A stretch of 64,000 bases of DNA from Microbispora sp. H13382 (GCF_014161445.1 NZ_JABBXA010000018.1:62001-126000), one strand, 5' to 3'; shown: positions 29,216-37,891, counted from the stretch's first letter. Program-made: numbers and translations. The notes: generated by a model from the sequence alone, not told the origin.

Positions 29216-29449
29216 ATGCGTAACGTCACCCGACTCGCCGGGGCGTTCCTGGTCGTCGCGGGCATCAGCGGGACCATCGACCACCTGGCCGTGCAGCCGT
29301 TCTGGGGCGCGATACTGAACGTCTTCAACCGTCAGGTCATCCCGCGCCTGGACTTCCTGACCGGCTACGAGATCTACGCCAACCTTCTCGTCGCCGTCGT
29401 CGGCGCCGTCGTGCTCGCCGCCGCCTGGAGGCGTGATGACGAAGCCTGA
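29216..29449 (+). CDS. Small membrane protein (77 residues)
   Basis: I do not recognise a characterised family. The protein has two predicted membrane helices, one near residues 5-35 (LAGAFLVVAGISGTIDHLAV) and one near 52-70 (YANLLVAVVGAVVLAAAW). The gene lies about 180 bases from the divergent histidine kinase start and overlaps the following membrane protein gene by 14 bases. That coupling suggests the two act together. Confidence 0.7.
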   Translation: MRNVTRLAGAFLVVAGISGTIDHLAVQPFWGAILNVFNRQVIPRLDFLTGYEIYANLLVAVVGAVVLAAAWRRDDEA

Positions 29450-30416
29450 TCCGCGGCGTCTCGCCCTGGCGGCCGCGCTGCTGGTGCTGGCACCGATGTG
29501 CGCCGAATACGTCACCGGCTACGACGACAGCACGGGCGACCCGCTCGCGCTCGCCGCCGGACTGCTGATCTTCGGCCCGCTGTACGGCGCGCCCGCGCTG
29601 CTGATCCGTGAGACGGCCCGCCGCCTGGGCCTGGGCTGGCCGGCGATCCTCGCCCTCGCGGCGGCGTTCGGCGTGCTGCAGGCCGGCGTCGTCGACCAGT
29701 CCATGTTCAGCGAGGGCTATCGGGACATCCCGTACTGGGAGGAGATGGTCCGCCCGACGTACGTCGAGCCACTGGGACTGGCGGCCCACACCACGGTGTC
29801 CTTCGTCGCGGGCCACGCGATCTGGAGCTTCGGCGTGCCGATCGCGCTGACGGAGGGGCTGAACCCCCGGCTGTCGCGTACGCCCTGGCTGCGGGCGCCC
29901 GGCCTGGTGGCGGCCGCGGCCTGCTACCTCGCGGCGGCGGCGCTGGTCCTGCGCGACCACCTGCGGACCGAGGACGACCACGCCTCCGCCGCCCAGATCG
30001 GGGGATCGCTGGCCGCGGTCGCGCTGCTCGTCCTCTTCGCGCTGAGCCGGCGATCACGGGACCGTGCCGTGCGGGACGGCGTGCCGCCCCGGCCGATCGC
30101 CGTGGCGGCGGGTGGCCTGCTGGCGGGCCTGGTCTTCGACTTCCTGCCGTCTACCTGGGCCGGGGTCGCGGCAGGGCTCACGGTGATCGCCCTGTGCGGA
30201 GCGGTCGTCGCCCGTCTGGCCCGTTCGCCGGGGTGGACCGTCCGCCACGCCGCCGCGCTCGCCGCCGGGGCCCTGGCCGCGCGTGCGGCCGTCGGGTTCT
30301 TCGCGGTCCCGCTGGGGGAGGTCGCGCCGGTCGCGAAGTACGCGCACAACGTCGCGTTCCTCGCGGGGGCGGTGCTGCTCGGCGTGCTGGCGGCGCGGCG
30401 TCGCGGCACCGCGTGA
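29436..30416 (+). CDS. Polytopic membrane protein of unknown function
   Basis: The 326-residue product has about eight to nine hydrophobic segments. Residues 40-90 include a PLYGAPALLIRE element, and later helices are alternated by short Arg-rich loops. ATG 29436 is preferred because GGAGG lies 4 bases upstream; GTG 29433 is one codon earlier. No catalytic motif is visible to me. It is coupled to the 77-residue membrane gene and divergent from a two-component system that may control it. Confidence 0.75.
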   Translation: MTKPDPRRLALAAALLVLAPMCAEYVTGYDDSTGDPLALAAGLLIFGPLYGAPALLIRETARRLGLGWPAILALAAAFGVLQAGVVDQSMFSEGYRDIPYWEEMVRPTYVEPLGLAAHTTVSFVAGHAIWSFGVPIALTEGLNPRLSRTPWLRAPGLVAAAACYLAAAALVLRDHLRTEDDHASAAQIGGSLAAVALLVLFALSRRSRDRAVRDGVPPRPIAVAAGGLLAGLVFDFLPSTWAGVAAGLTVIALCGAVVARLARSPGWTVRHAAALAAGALAARAAVGFFAVPLGEVAPVAKYAHNVAFLAGAVLLGVLAARRRGTA

Positions 30417-30436
30417 TTCGACGTGACCCGGCGCGT

Positions 30437-31405
30437 TCATCCCTCCCCGCGGACGACCTCGCCGGGGTCCTTGTCGTCGCGCAGACCCCGCCAGGAGGGA
30501 TGGCGCAGCCGCCCCTCACCGGTCCACTCGGCGAACTGCACCTCGCCGACCAGGACCGGGTCCACCCACCGGCCGCCCCTGGCCTCCTCACGGGTGATCC
30601 CCTCGAACGGGGGCGTGTCCCGCCGCAGCGGGGCCAGGCGCTCGCCGAGCCGCCGCAGCGCCTCGTCGGTGAACCCGGTGCCGACGCTCCCGGCGTACCG
30701 CAGGCGCCCGCCGTCGTCGTTGACGCCCACGAGCAGCGAGCCGACGGTGTTCGCGCGGCGGCCCTCCCCGGCCCGCCAGCCGCCGACGACGACCTCCTGC
30801 GTACGGACGTTCTTGACCTTCACCCAGTCCGGGGAGCGGCGGCCGGGGCGGTAGGGGGAGGCGAGCCGCTTGGCCACCACGCCCTCCAGCCCCAGCCGCC
30901 GGGAGTCGGCCAGCGCGTGCTCGCCCCCGTCGGTGTAGTGGGGCGGGACGGCCCAGTGGCGTCCGGCGCGGACGAGGTCCTCCAGGCGGCGCCGCCGCTC
31001 GGTGTAGGGCATGGTGATCGCGGCCGTGGCGTCGACGTGCAGCACGTCGAACAGCAGGTACGTCACGGGCGTGGTGACCACGAGCTGCCTGATCTTGAGC
31101 GGGTTGCGCTGGTGCATGCGCGGCTGCAGCGCCTCGAACGACGGCCTGCCCTGCTCGTCGAAGGCGACGATCTCCCCGTCGAGCACCGCCGCGTGGCCGC
31201 CCGTGGCGTCGGCGAGACCGGCGAGTTCGGGGTAGGCGGCGGTGATGTCCCTGCCGTTGCGGGAGATCAGCCGCAGCGTGCCGTCCTCGACGTACCCGAG
31301 GGCGCGGACCCCGTCCCACTTCATCTCGTGCGCGTAGTCGCCTTCGGGCTCGGGCAGCCGCCCGAGCTGAGCCATCATCGGCGCGTACGCCGGAAGGGCG
31401 GCCAT
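30437..31405 (-). CDS. ATP-dependent DNA ligase (LigC/LigD-ligase type)
   Basis: The 322-residue protein has the nucleotidyltransferase domain with the adenylated Lys29 in EMKWDG (motif I). It also has LDGEIVAFD (motif III), EGVVAKRL (motif IV) and DWVKVK (motif V), followed by an OB-fold domain. Enzymes of this size seal nicks in repair and end joining and act apart from the NAD-dependent replicative ligase. No Ku or polymerase gene is adjacent. ATG 31405 is where homology begins; AGGG lies just upstream. It is divergent from the ABC-2 exporter genes. Confidence 0.9.
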   Translation of the reverse strand: MAALPAYAPMMAQLGRLPEPEGDYAHEMKWDGVRALGYVEDGTLRLISRNGRDITAAYPELAGLADATGGHAAVLDGEIVAFDEQGRPSFEALQPRMHQRNPLKIRQLVVTTPVTYLLFDVLHVDATAAITMPYTERRRRLEDLVRAGRHWAVPPHYTDGGEHALADSRRLGLEGVVAKRLASPYRPGRRSPDWVKVKNVRTQEVVVGGWRAGEGRRANTVGSLLVGVNDDGGRLRYAGSVGTGFTDEALRRLGERLAPLRRDTPPFEGITREEARGGRWVDPVLVGEVQFAEWTGEGRLRHPSWRGLRDDKDPGEVVRGEG

Positions 31406-31541
31406 GCCCTGCTGGTACCCCAGCGAGCCCGCCGCGTACCTCCTGACCTGCGGTGACGCGCACCACCATCCTCCGAAGGAGGGATGCCGGGCGACGAGTC
31501 GGGTGATGGCGCGTGATCGGCGCCGCCGCGAACCTTGAGGC

Positions 31542-32255
31542 ATGGAAGCCATCGAGGTGACAGACCTCCGCAAGGCGTACGGGGACACCCACGCCGTGGA
31601 CGGGGTGACGTTCGCGGTCCGGGCCGGTGAGACGTTCGGGATCGTCGGCCACAACGGCGCCGGCAAGACGACGACCGTGGAGTGCCTGATCGGGCTCAGG
31701 CGAGCCGACGCGGGCACGGTCCGCGTGCTCGGCGAGGATCCGGCGCGCAGGCGGCGGGCCCTGGCGCAGCGCCTGGGCGTGCAACTTCAGGACAGCTCGC
31801 TGCCCGAGCGGATGAAGGTGGCCGAGGCGCTGCGCATGTTCGGCTCCCTCTACCGCGACGCGGCCGACTGGCGGCGGGTGATGGATCGCTGGAGCCTGCG
31901 GCCGCTGGCGAGGAAGGCGTTCGGCGACCTGTCGGGCGGGCAGAAGCAGCGGCTGATGCTCGCGCTCGCCATGGTCGGCGACCCCGAGGTGGTCGTACTC
32001 GACGAGCTGACCACGGGCCTGGACCCGGTCGCGCGCCGGGAGACCTGGCGGCTGATCGGCGATCTGAGGACGGCGGGCACCACCGTGGTGCTGGTCAGCC
32101 ACTACTTCGACGAGATAGAGGCGCTCTGCGACAGGGTCGCCGTCTTCGCCCGCGGCCGTGTGGAGGCGGTGGGCACCCCCGCCGAACTCATCGCCCGGAC
32201 CGGTACCGCCTCGCTGGAAGAGGCCTACCTCGCCCTGGAGGGTGTGGACCGATGA
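31542..32255 (+). CDS. ABC-2-type transporter ATPase
   Basis: The 237-residue ATPase has Walker A GHNGAGKTTT, signature LSGGQKQRLMLALAM and Walker B VVVLDELTTGLD, with switch His in VSHYFDE. The Glu-Leu change in DEL instead of DEP is seen in some DRI/NodI-type exporters. It is the first gene of a four-gene operon with a permease and a two-component pair; the permease start overlaps its stop (ATGA). Such sets usually export a peptide, antibiotic or lipid. Confidence 0.93.
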   Translation: MEAIEVTDLRKAYGDTHAVDGVTFAVRAGETFGIVGHNGAGKTTTVECLIGLRRADAGTVRVLGEDPARRRRALAQRLGVQLQDSSLPERMKVAEALRMFGSLYRDAADWRRVMDRWSLRPLARKAFGDLSGGQKQRLMLALAMVGDPEVVVLDELTTGLDPVARRETWRLIGDLRTAGTTVVLVSHYFDEIEALCDRVAVFARGRVEAVGTPAELIARTGTASLEEAYLALEGVDR

Positions 32256-32941
32256 AAGCGTTCACGGCTCTGACGGCCGCCGAGCTCAGGCTGCTGGCGC
32301 GCGACCCCGCCTCGCTGTTCTTCATGGTGGCCTTCCCCCTCATGCTGCTGGTGCTCAAACGCGGCGACGGCGGCGCGGTCCCGGGCTACCTCGCGATGAT
32401 CGCCGCCATCGGCGGCATGGGCGCGCTGCCGGGTCTGCTGGCCTCCTACCGCGAGCGCAAGGTGCTCAAGCGGCTGGCCACCACGCCGATCTCCCCCGTT
32501 CTGCTGCTCGGCGCCCAGCTGGTGGCACAGGTCGCCGCGGCCCTGGCGGGCGCCGTGCTGCTGGTGGCCGTGACGATCACGGTGTTCGGCGCGCAGGCCC
32601 CCGCCGACGTCCTGATGCTGGCCGCGGCCTTCCTGCTCTGCTCGGTGATGGTCTGCGCGCTGGGCTTCGTGATCGCCGCCGTCGTGCGCAACACCAGGGG
32701 CGCGAGCCTGATCGGCATGCTGGTCATGTTCCCCATGATCTTCCTGTCCGGCGCGGCCGTGCCCAGGAAGGCCCTGCCCGGCTCGCTGCGTCAGATCGGC
32801 GACTTCCTGCCCCTGACCCCGGCCGTGGAGGCCCTGGGGGACGCCTGGTCCGGCACCGCCGCGATCTTCCCCCTGCTGATCCTGGCGGGGATAATCGTGG
32901 CGGCCACGGCCGCCGGCGCCGCGCTGTTCCGTTGGGAGTGA
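32252..32941 (+). CDS. ABC-2-type transporter permease
   Basis: The 229-residue protein has six membrane helices, typical of ABC-2 permeases, with the conserved LIGMLVMFPMIFLSGAAVPR stretch followed by an LPGSLRQIGDFLPLTPAVEAL loop. ATG 32252 overlaps the ATPase stop. The kinase gene begins 5 bases after its stop. With the ATPase it forms a two-component exporter, possibly a half-size homodimeric one. Confidence 0.92.
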   Translation: MKAFTALTAAELRLLARDPASLFFMVAFPLMLLVLKRGDGGAVPGYLAMIAAIGGMGALPGLLASYRERKVLKRLATTPISPVLLLGAQLVAQVAAALAGAVLLVAVTITVFGAQAPADVLMLAAAFLLCSVMVCALGFVIAAVVRNTRGASLIGMLVMFPMIFLSGAAVPRKALPGSLRQIGDFLPLTPAVEALGDAWSGTAAIFPLLILAGIIVAATAAGAALFRWE

Positions 32942-32945
32942 GGAC

Positions 32946-34043
32946 GTGAACGTCTGGGAGGCGCGCTGGCTGCGCGCCTTCCACATGTTGTACTACGCCT
33001 GCCTGGCACTCGGACTTGTCCTCTCGACCGGGGAGGGTACGGGCGGGGGCGAGGCCCTCGACCCGTTGACGCTGGCGATCGTCGCGCTCATGGCCGGCTG
33101 GCACGGCTTCTTCGTGGTACGGCGGCCGCGTCTGCTCGGGCGGCCGAATCCGATGGCGTTCCACCTGGCGGTCGTCTGCGCGCTCTACATCGCGCTGGTG
33201 ATGCGGGACCGGTCCTTCGACGTGGTCGTCTTCGGGCTCATGCCCCAGCCGTACCTGATGCTGGCGAGCCCCTGGTCGTACGTGGGGGCGGTGGCGACGG
33301 TCCTCAGCACGTTCGCCGCCAGAGGCTATCTGGACGAGCCCGGCGTCCTGTGGCGGCTCGTCGGCAGTTCCGGCCTCGTCGTGGCGATCGGGCTGTTCGT
33401 CGACTACGTGTCCCGGCAGAGTGCGCAGAACCGGACGGTCGGGGTGCTGGAGGAGCGGGCGAGGCTGGCCAGGGAGATCCACGACACCCTCGCCCAGGGG
33501 CTGAGCGGCATCGTCACCCAGCTGGAGGCGGCCGAGCAGGCGATGCCCGACCTGCGCGCCGTACGCACGAGGATCGCGCTGGCCAAGGAGCTGGCGCGCG
33601 ACAACCTGCGGGAGGCGCGGCGCTCGGTCGACGCGCTGCGGCCGGGCCCTCTCGCCGGCGCGGGTCTGGAGACGGCGCTCGCGGAGGCGGCCGCGCGGTG
33701 GTCGCGGACTTCGGGAGTGGCGGCGGCCGTGTCGGTGGAGGGGACGCCCCGGCCGCTGCCCGGTGAGGTGCAGACGACGCTGCTGCGGGCGGCGCAGGAA
33801 GGGCTGTCGAACGCGGCCAGGCACGCCCGGGCGGGCAGGGTCGCGATCACGCTGACCTACATGGACGACGAGGTGACGCTGGACGTGTTCGACGACGGGG
33901 TGGGTTTCGACCCGGACGCGCCCGGCGCGGGGTACGGGCTGGCGGCCATGCGGGAGCGGGCCGGCGGCGTCGGGGGAACGCTGACGGTGGAGTCCGCACC
34001 GGGAGAGGGGACGGCGCTGTGCCTGCGGATCCCCTCAAATTGA
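32946..34043 (+). CDS. NarL-type sensor histidine kinase
   Basis: The 365-residue protein has four to six N-terminal membrane helices up to about residue 155. The HisKA_3 domain follows, with the phospho-His in LAREIHDTLAQGLSGIV, and then an HATPase domain with DDGVGFDPD and GYGLAAMRERA. The GTG start lies 5 bases after the permease stop and just after AGGAC. Placement after an ABC-2 exporter suggests that it senses the exported compound or the damage it causes. Confidence 0.93.
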   Translation: MNVWEARWLRAFHMLYYACLALGLVLSTGEGTGGGEALDPLTLAIVALMAGWHGFFVVRRPRLLGRPNPMAFHLAVVCALYIALVMRDRSFDVVVFGLMPQPYLMLASPWSYVGAVATVLSTFAARGYLDEPGVLWRLVGSSGLVVAIGLFVDYVSRQSAQNRTVGVLEERARLAREIHDTLAQGLSGIVTQLEAAEQAMPDLRAVRTRIALAKELARDNLREARRSVDALRPGPLAGAGLETALAEAAARWSRTSGVAAAVSVEGTPRPLPGEVQTTLLRAAQEGLSNAARHARAGRVAITLTYMDDEVTLDVFDDGVGFDPDAPGAGYGLAAMRERAGGVGGTLTVESAPGEGTALCLRIPSN

Positions 34044-34639
34044 TGATCGTCGACGACCATCCGGTGGTCCGCGACGGACTGCGCGGGATGTTCGACCACG
34101 TGGCGGACATCGAGGTGGTGGCGGAGGCGTCCGACGGGTTCGAGGCGCTGGCCATGGCCAGGCGGGCGCGGCCGCACGTGGTGCTGATGGACCTTCGCAT
34201 GCCCGGCCTGGACGGCGTCGGGGCGATCGAGCGGCTCCGGGCGGACCACCCGGAGATCAAGGTGGTCGTGCTGACCACCTACGACACGGACGCCGACGTG
34301 GCCCGGGCCATGGCCGCCGGGGTGGCGGGCTACCTGCTGAAGGACGCGCCACGTGAGGAACTGCACCGGGCGGTGCGTACGGCCGCCGCAGGCGGAGCCG
34401 TCCTGGCTCCGTCGGTCGCGTCCGCGCTGATGAGCAGGCCCGCGGCGCAGGAGCCGAGCCCGCGCGAGCTGGAGGTGCTGCGCCTGGTGGCGCGGGGCTC
34501 GGCGAACAAGGAGATCGCCAGGGCCCTGCTGATCAGCGAGACGACGGTGAAGACGCATCTCAAGCACGTCTTCGCCAAGCTCGGCGTCGACAGCAGGGCC
34601 GCGGCCGTCGTCGTCGCCATGGAGCGAGGGCTGCTCTAG
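34019..34639 (+). CDS. NarL/LuxR-family response regulator
   Basis: The 206-residue protein has a receiver domain with acidic DDHP near the start, phosphoacceptor Asp in VLMDLRMPGLDG and Lys in YLLKDAPREE. A LuxR-type helix-turn-helix follows (SPRELEVLRLVARG through ETTVKTHLKHVFAKLGV). GTG 34019 lies inside the kinase gene; an ATG at 34043 overlapping the kinase TGA is an alternative that would cut into the first strand. It probably activates the exporter operon in which it lies. Confidence 0.93.
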   Translation: MPADPLKLMIVDDHPVVRDGLRGMFDHVADIEVVAEASDGFEALAMARRARPHVVLMDLRMPGLDGVGAIERLRADHPEIKVVVLTTYDTDADVARAMAAGVAGYLLKDAPREELHRAVRTAAAGGAVLAPSVASALMSRPAAQEPSPRELEVLRLVARGSANKEIARALLISETTVKTHLKHVFAKLGVDSRAAAVVVAMERGLL

Positions 34640-34642
34640 GGC

Positions 34643-34676
34643 GCGTCGAAAACCGCGTCGAAACCGCGTCGACACC
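34643..34676. repeat. Three-unit tandem repeat between convergent genes
   Basis: GCGTCGAAAACC, GCGTCGAAACC and GCGTCGACACC lie head to tail in the 42-base gap between the response regulator and the sigma factor stops. The units are 12, 11 and 11 bases. No hairpin terminator is evident here. It may be replication slippage. Confidence 0.6.
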
Positions 34677-34681
34677 GGAGC

Positions 34682-35629
34682 TCAGCCGGCGCGCGCCCAC
34701 GGCCGCAGCTTCTCCGGGTTGCGGACCGCCCAGATCCGGGTGACGCGGCCGTCGGCGACGTCGAACGAGGCCACGGCCATGACGACGCCGGCACTCCGGG
34801 CCACCAGGCCCGGCACGCCGTTGACCGGCCGCTCCAGGAGTTCGAGCTCCGGAGCCTTGCCGGCGATCGCGACCATGTACTGGGCGATGCGCGCGGCGCC
34901 CTCGATCGGGCGCAGGGCGGTCCCGGCGATGCCGCCGCCGTCCGCGGTCATCACGGCGGCCGGGTCGAGGAGCTCGACGAGGGCCGCGACGTCCTTCGTC
35001 TCCCATGCCTGTTTGACCCGCCGCACCACGCTGGCCTGGCCGGCCTGCCCGGCCGCCGTCATCGGGGCGCGCGCGGCGGCCACCCGCCGCCGGCCGGAGG
35101 CCGCCAGTTGCTTGCAGGCCGCGGGGGTCCGGCCGAGGACGCCGGCGATCTCGGCGAAGGGATAGCGGAAGACGTCGTGCAGGACGAACGCCACCCGCTC
35201 GGCGGGCGTCATCGATTCCAGGACGACGAGGAAGGCCATGGTCACCGATTCGTCCATGACCACCTGGTCGGCGGGGTCGGCGCCGCGGCCATGCGGCGCC
35301 CTGTGCAGCGGCTCGGACAGCGGCTCGGACAGTGGCCCGGCCAATGACCCGGGCAGCGGCTCGGGCAGCCACGCGCCGACATAGCGTTCGCGCCGGGCCC
35401 GTGCCGAGCCCAGCAGGTCCAGGCAGACGCGCCCGGTCACCGTCGTCAGCCAGGCGCCGGGGAACACGATCTCCTCCTGCCGGCTTCGCGGCAGCGCGTA
35501 CCAGCGCGCGTAGGCCTCCTGTACGGCGTCCTCGGCCTCGGCCAGCGAACCGAGCAACCGGTAGGCGACATTGATCAGTTGGCGCCGCTCACCGGTTACC
35601 TCATCGGTGCTCGTTCCAGCCGTCCCCAT
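34682..35629 (-). CDS. ECF41-group RNA polymerase sigma factor (SigJ-like) with SnoaL domain
   Basis: The 315-residue protein has sigma region 2 (VAYRLLGSLAEAEDAVQEAYARW), region 4 (SMTPAERVAFVLHDVFRYPFAEIAGVLGRT) and a C-terminal SnoaL-like domain of about 110 residues. The ECF41 hallmarks, a DGGG motif and a C-terminal NPEKL (family NPDKL), are present; in this group the extension takes the place of an anti-sigma factor. Residues about 90-115 carry a short LSEPLSEPL repeat. The usual ECF41 partner (a carboxymuconolactone decarboxylase or oxidoreductase) is not next door; instead a small membrane protein gene is divergent. Confidence 0.93.
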   Translation of the reverse strand: MGTAGTSTDEVTGERRQLINVAYRLLGSLAEAEDAVQEAYARWYALPRSRQEEIVFPGAWLTTVTGRVCLDLLGSARARRERYVGAWLPEPLPGSLAGPLSEPLSEPLHRAPHGRGADPADQVVMDESVTMAFLVVLESMTPAERVAFVLHDVFRYPFAEIAGVLGRTPAACKQLAASGRRRVAAARAPMTAAGQAGQASVVRRVKQAWETKDVAALVELLDPAAVMTADGGGIAGTALRPIEGAARIAQYMVAIAGKAPELELLERPVNGVPGLVARSAGVVMAVASFDVADGRVTRIWAVRNPEKLRPWARAG

Positions 35630-35731
35630 GCTCCCGGCGGCCCCCTCGCCTTACCTTTCGCAGGCCCGCGTCGTCGGGCTGGTGAGACCTTATCGATCTA
35701 CTGCCCCCGGGGCGGAACAGGGGACCGTGAC

Positions 35732-36109
35732 ATGGCCATCCAGGCGACGGCACAGCGCACCTTCTCGTTTCTGCGGATCGCGATCATCCTGCAGACCCTG
35801 ACCATCTTCCTCCAGGCGGTCTCCGCCGGACTGCTGCTGACCGCGTCCTACGGAGAGACGCTGCACAGTGCCGGAGCCCGCGTGATGTACGGGGCGTCGC
35901 TGCTGTACCTGCTCGCGGCGGTGCTGGCGTGGAAGCCGGGCGGCGGCTCGCCCCGGCCCGTCTGGCACGCGGCCGGCTTCCTCGTGCTCGCCTCCGTCCA
36001 GGTCGTGCTCGGCATCGCGCACGTGCCGGCGGCCCATCTCCCCCTGGGCGTCCTGATGTTCGGGCTGAGCGTCCTGGCGCTGGCGCGCCCCCGTCGTTCG
36101 CACGTCTAG
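35732..36109 (+). CDS. Four-helix membrane protein, unknown function
   Basis: The 125-residue protein has four predicted helices: IAIILQTLTIFLQAVSAGLL, VMYGASLLYLLAAVLAW, AAGFLVLASVQVVLGIAHV and LGVLMFGLSVLALA. No family is recognised. ATG 35732 has GGGGACC upstream. It is divergent from the ECF41 sigma gene, and its TAG stop shares three bases with the TAG of the convergent PIN gene (palindromic CTAG at 36106-36109). It may be a target of the sigma factor, but I find no ECF41-type TGTCACA/CGTC promoter in front of it. Confidence 0.7.
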   Translation: MAIQATAQRTFSFLRIAIILQTLTIFLQAVSAGLLLTASYGETLHSAGARVMYGASLLYLLAAVLAWKPGGGSPRPVWHAAGFLVLASVQVVLGIAHVPAAHLPLGVLMFGLSVLALARPRRSHV

Positions 36110-36555
36110 GGGAGGATCTCCAGGCGGATGTCGAGGCCCTCGTACAGGTAGGGGGTCGCCGTGATGATCCGCCAGCCGCGGCGGGTGGCGTGGACGGCGG
36201 CGTGGGCGGCCACCAGGACGTCGGGCAGGTGCGCGTCGGCGGCCGCCGGCCGGTGGCGCCGCAAGCTCGCCATGATCGCCTGCGCGTACGGCCCGCCTTC
36301 GACGGCGTCGTCGGGGGAGAGCGCGCCGGTGACCACCATCGACATGCGCAGGAACCGTTCGAGCCGGGGCTGGATGGGGCCCAGCGACAGCACCTGGACG
36401 GCGAGTGCGGGGACGAGGAGGGTGACGCCGTGGGCCGAGGACTGGCGCACGACGGCCCTGCCGTACATGCTCTTGCCCTCGATCAGGTGGACGACGGCGT
36501 CGAGGTCCAGCACGTGGCCGGACAGGACGCCGGCCGGTGGGACGGGGTCGGTCAC
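36106..36555 (-). CDS. PIN-domain protein, probable toxin of a VapBC-like module
   Basis: The 149-residue protein looks like a PIN ribonuclease. Acidic residues expected to bind metal are in HVLDLDAVVHL near the start, DDAVEGG in the middle and HLPDVLVAAHA, followed by RIITATPY. The N-terminus starts with VLDLDAVVHLIEG. Its ATG overlaps the antitoxin stop (ATGA). In such modules the toxin cleaves tRNA or mRNA and the partner neutralises it. Sequence identity to known VapC looks low, so activity is an inference. Confidence 0.75.
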   Translation of the reverse strand: MTDPVPPAGVLSGHVLDLDAVVHLIEGKSMYGRAVVRQSSAHGVTLLVPALAVQVLSLGPIQPRLERFLRMSMVVTGALSPDDAVEGGPYAQAIMASLRRHRPAAADAHLPDVLVAAHAAVHATRRGWRIITATPYLYEGLDIRLEILP

Positions 36556-36785
36556 GCGGCGTCCGCCTTGGCGCCGCCCGTCATCAGGCGCGCCGCGCGG
36601 GCGCTGTCGTCATCGGTGATCCCGTCCTGCCAGCCCGGCCCCCATAAATCGGCCATGATGGCCAGGTCGCCCTGGATGCGCCGCCGCTCCCGCAGCGCCG
36701 CGGCGATGTAGGCCGAGGCGTTGCCGGACGCCTGCGCCTCGTCGGCCAGTTCGTCCGGCAAGGAGATCGTAATCTTCTTGGTCAT
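36552..36785 (-). CDS. Ribbon-helix-helix antitoxin
   Basis: The 77-residue protein begins with a CopG/RHH fold: KKITISLPDELADEAQ as strand and first helix, followed by ASAYIAAALRERR as the second helix. The C-terminal half is the likely toxin-binding arm. The start ATG overlaps the stop of the SGNH hydrolase gene (ATGA), and its stop overlaps the PIN gene start. It probably represses its own operon as well as the toxin. Tying it to upstream metabolic genes is unusual. Confidence 0.85.
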   Translation of the reverse strand: MTKKITISLPDELADEAQASGNASAYIAAALRERRRIQGDLAIMADLWGPGWQDGITDDDSARAARLMTGGAKADAA

Positions 36786-37891
36786 ACTTGGGAGGCTACC
36801 CAGTCATACTGTCGGCGGTCCACCGGTTCGCGGAAAAGCGCAGGTGTGGCGGCGGGCACACGGCAGGCGAACCGGACGGCTCTCGTCGGCGCGGTCTCCT
36901 GGTCGCCGCGGGCCGCGCTCACCCGCACCTCGTACGTCCCGTCGCCGGGCAGCCGCAGGTCGCAGCCGCAGGCCGCGATCGGCAGCGGCGAGCGCTCGAA
37001 TCCCGTTCCGGCGTCCACGTCGCGCAGGTCGAGCCAGTAGCCGCTCGCGCCGAAGACCCGTGACCAGGAGACCCGGGCCGTGGAGCCGTGGAGCGCCACG
37101 GCGATCTCGCCGGGCGGGCGGATCGGCAGCGGCTCGGCGACGGCGGGAACCGGCGTGGCGAAGGCCGGCCGCCCACCGTGGAAGGCCCGGGAGTACGCGT
37201 CCGCGAAGGCCTTGGCGATCTTGAACTCGCCGACGCTGTTGGGGTGCAGCCCGTCGTAGGTGTCGGTGTACGGGTCGTAGACGGCCGCGAGGCCGACGGG
37301 GACGACGGGGGAGCCGGGCGTGGACAGGGCGGCCAGGACGCCCGGAAGGCGCGCGTTGTACGTCTCGACGATCCCCGGCAGGTGCGGCAGGTGGGGCAGC
37401 GGAGTGCGCCGGACGACGTCGGCCACGAGGAAACGCAGGTCCGGGCGGGCTTCGCGGGCCCGGCGCACGAACTCCCCGACGTGGGCCAGCAGCCGCTCGG
37501 GGCCGCTCACCCCCCAGGCGAGGTCGTTGAACCCCAGCGCGACCATGAGGTGGTCGGGCCGGTGGGCGGCGACGGCGTCCGCGACGCCGCCCCTGGCCTC
37601 GTCCATGAGGCCGCCCCAGCGGGCGTGGTGCCGGTCGCCGGGGAAGACGATCCCCGGGCGGTAGCCGCCCGCGCGCACCCCGGCGGCGCCCTCCTCCGGC
37701 GCCAGGTCGGGCAGGGCGCAGGTACCCGTCCACGGCCCGGCGAACCGCACGGGCGCGCCGCACGCGGCGAAGTGGCGGGCCAGCCGGTATCGCCAGGTGT
37801 AGTCGCCCTCCAGGCCGTGGCTGATCGAGTCACCCACGATCATGATCGTCGGACGCGGAATGGCACGCCTCCCGGGTGGATCGTCCGTCAC
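36782..37891 (-). CDS. SGNH/GDSL-family hydrolase with C-terminal fibronectin-type domain
   Basis: The 369-residue protein has the nucleophile Ser22 in MIVGDSISHGLEG, the oxyanion Gly/Asn in ALGFNDLAWG and the catalytic Asp-His in DGLHPNSVGEF. From about residue 255 a fibronectin type III-like domain follows (VALHGSTARVSWSRVFGASGYWLD through TYEVRVSA). There is no signal peptide with this start. GTG 37891 overlaps the previous gene's stop (GTGA). Such enzymes hydrolyse esters of lipids or polysaccharides. The downstream overlap with the antitoxin gene couples it to the toxin-antitoxin pair. Confidence 0.88.
   Translation of the reverse strand: MTDDPPGRRAIPRPTIMIVGDSISHGLEGDYTWRYRLARHFAACGAPVRFAGPWTGTCALPDLAPEEGAAGVRAGGYRPGIVFPGDRHHARWGGLMDEARGGVADAVAAHRPDHLMVALGFNDLAWGVSGPERLLAHVGEFVRRAREARPDLRFLVADVVRRTPLPHLPHLPGIVETYNARLPGVLAALSTPGSPVVPVGLAAVYDPYTDTYDGLHPNSVGEFKIAKAFADAYSRAFHGGRPAFATPVPAVAEPLPIRPPGEIAVALHGSTARVSWSRVFGASGYWLDLRDVDAGTGFERSPLPIAACGCDLRLPGDGTYEVRVSAARGDQETAPTRAVRFACRVPAATPALFREPVDRRQYDWVASQV

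Noticed and set aside
35630-35731. ECF41 autoregulatory promoter
   Set aside because: A minus-strand TGTCAC occurs, but no CGTC lies at the expected spacing, so it is not supported.
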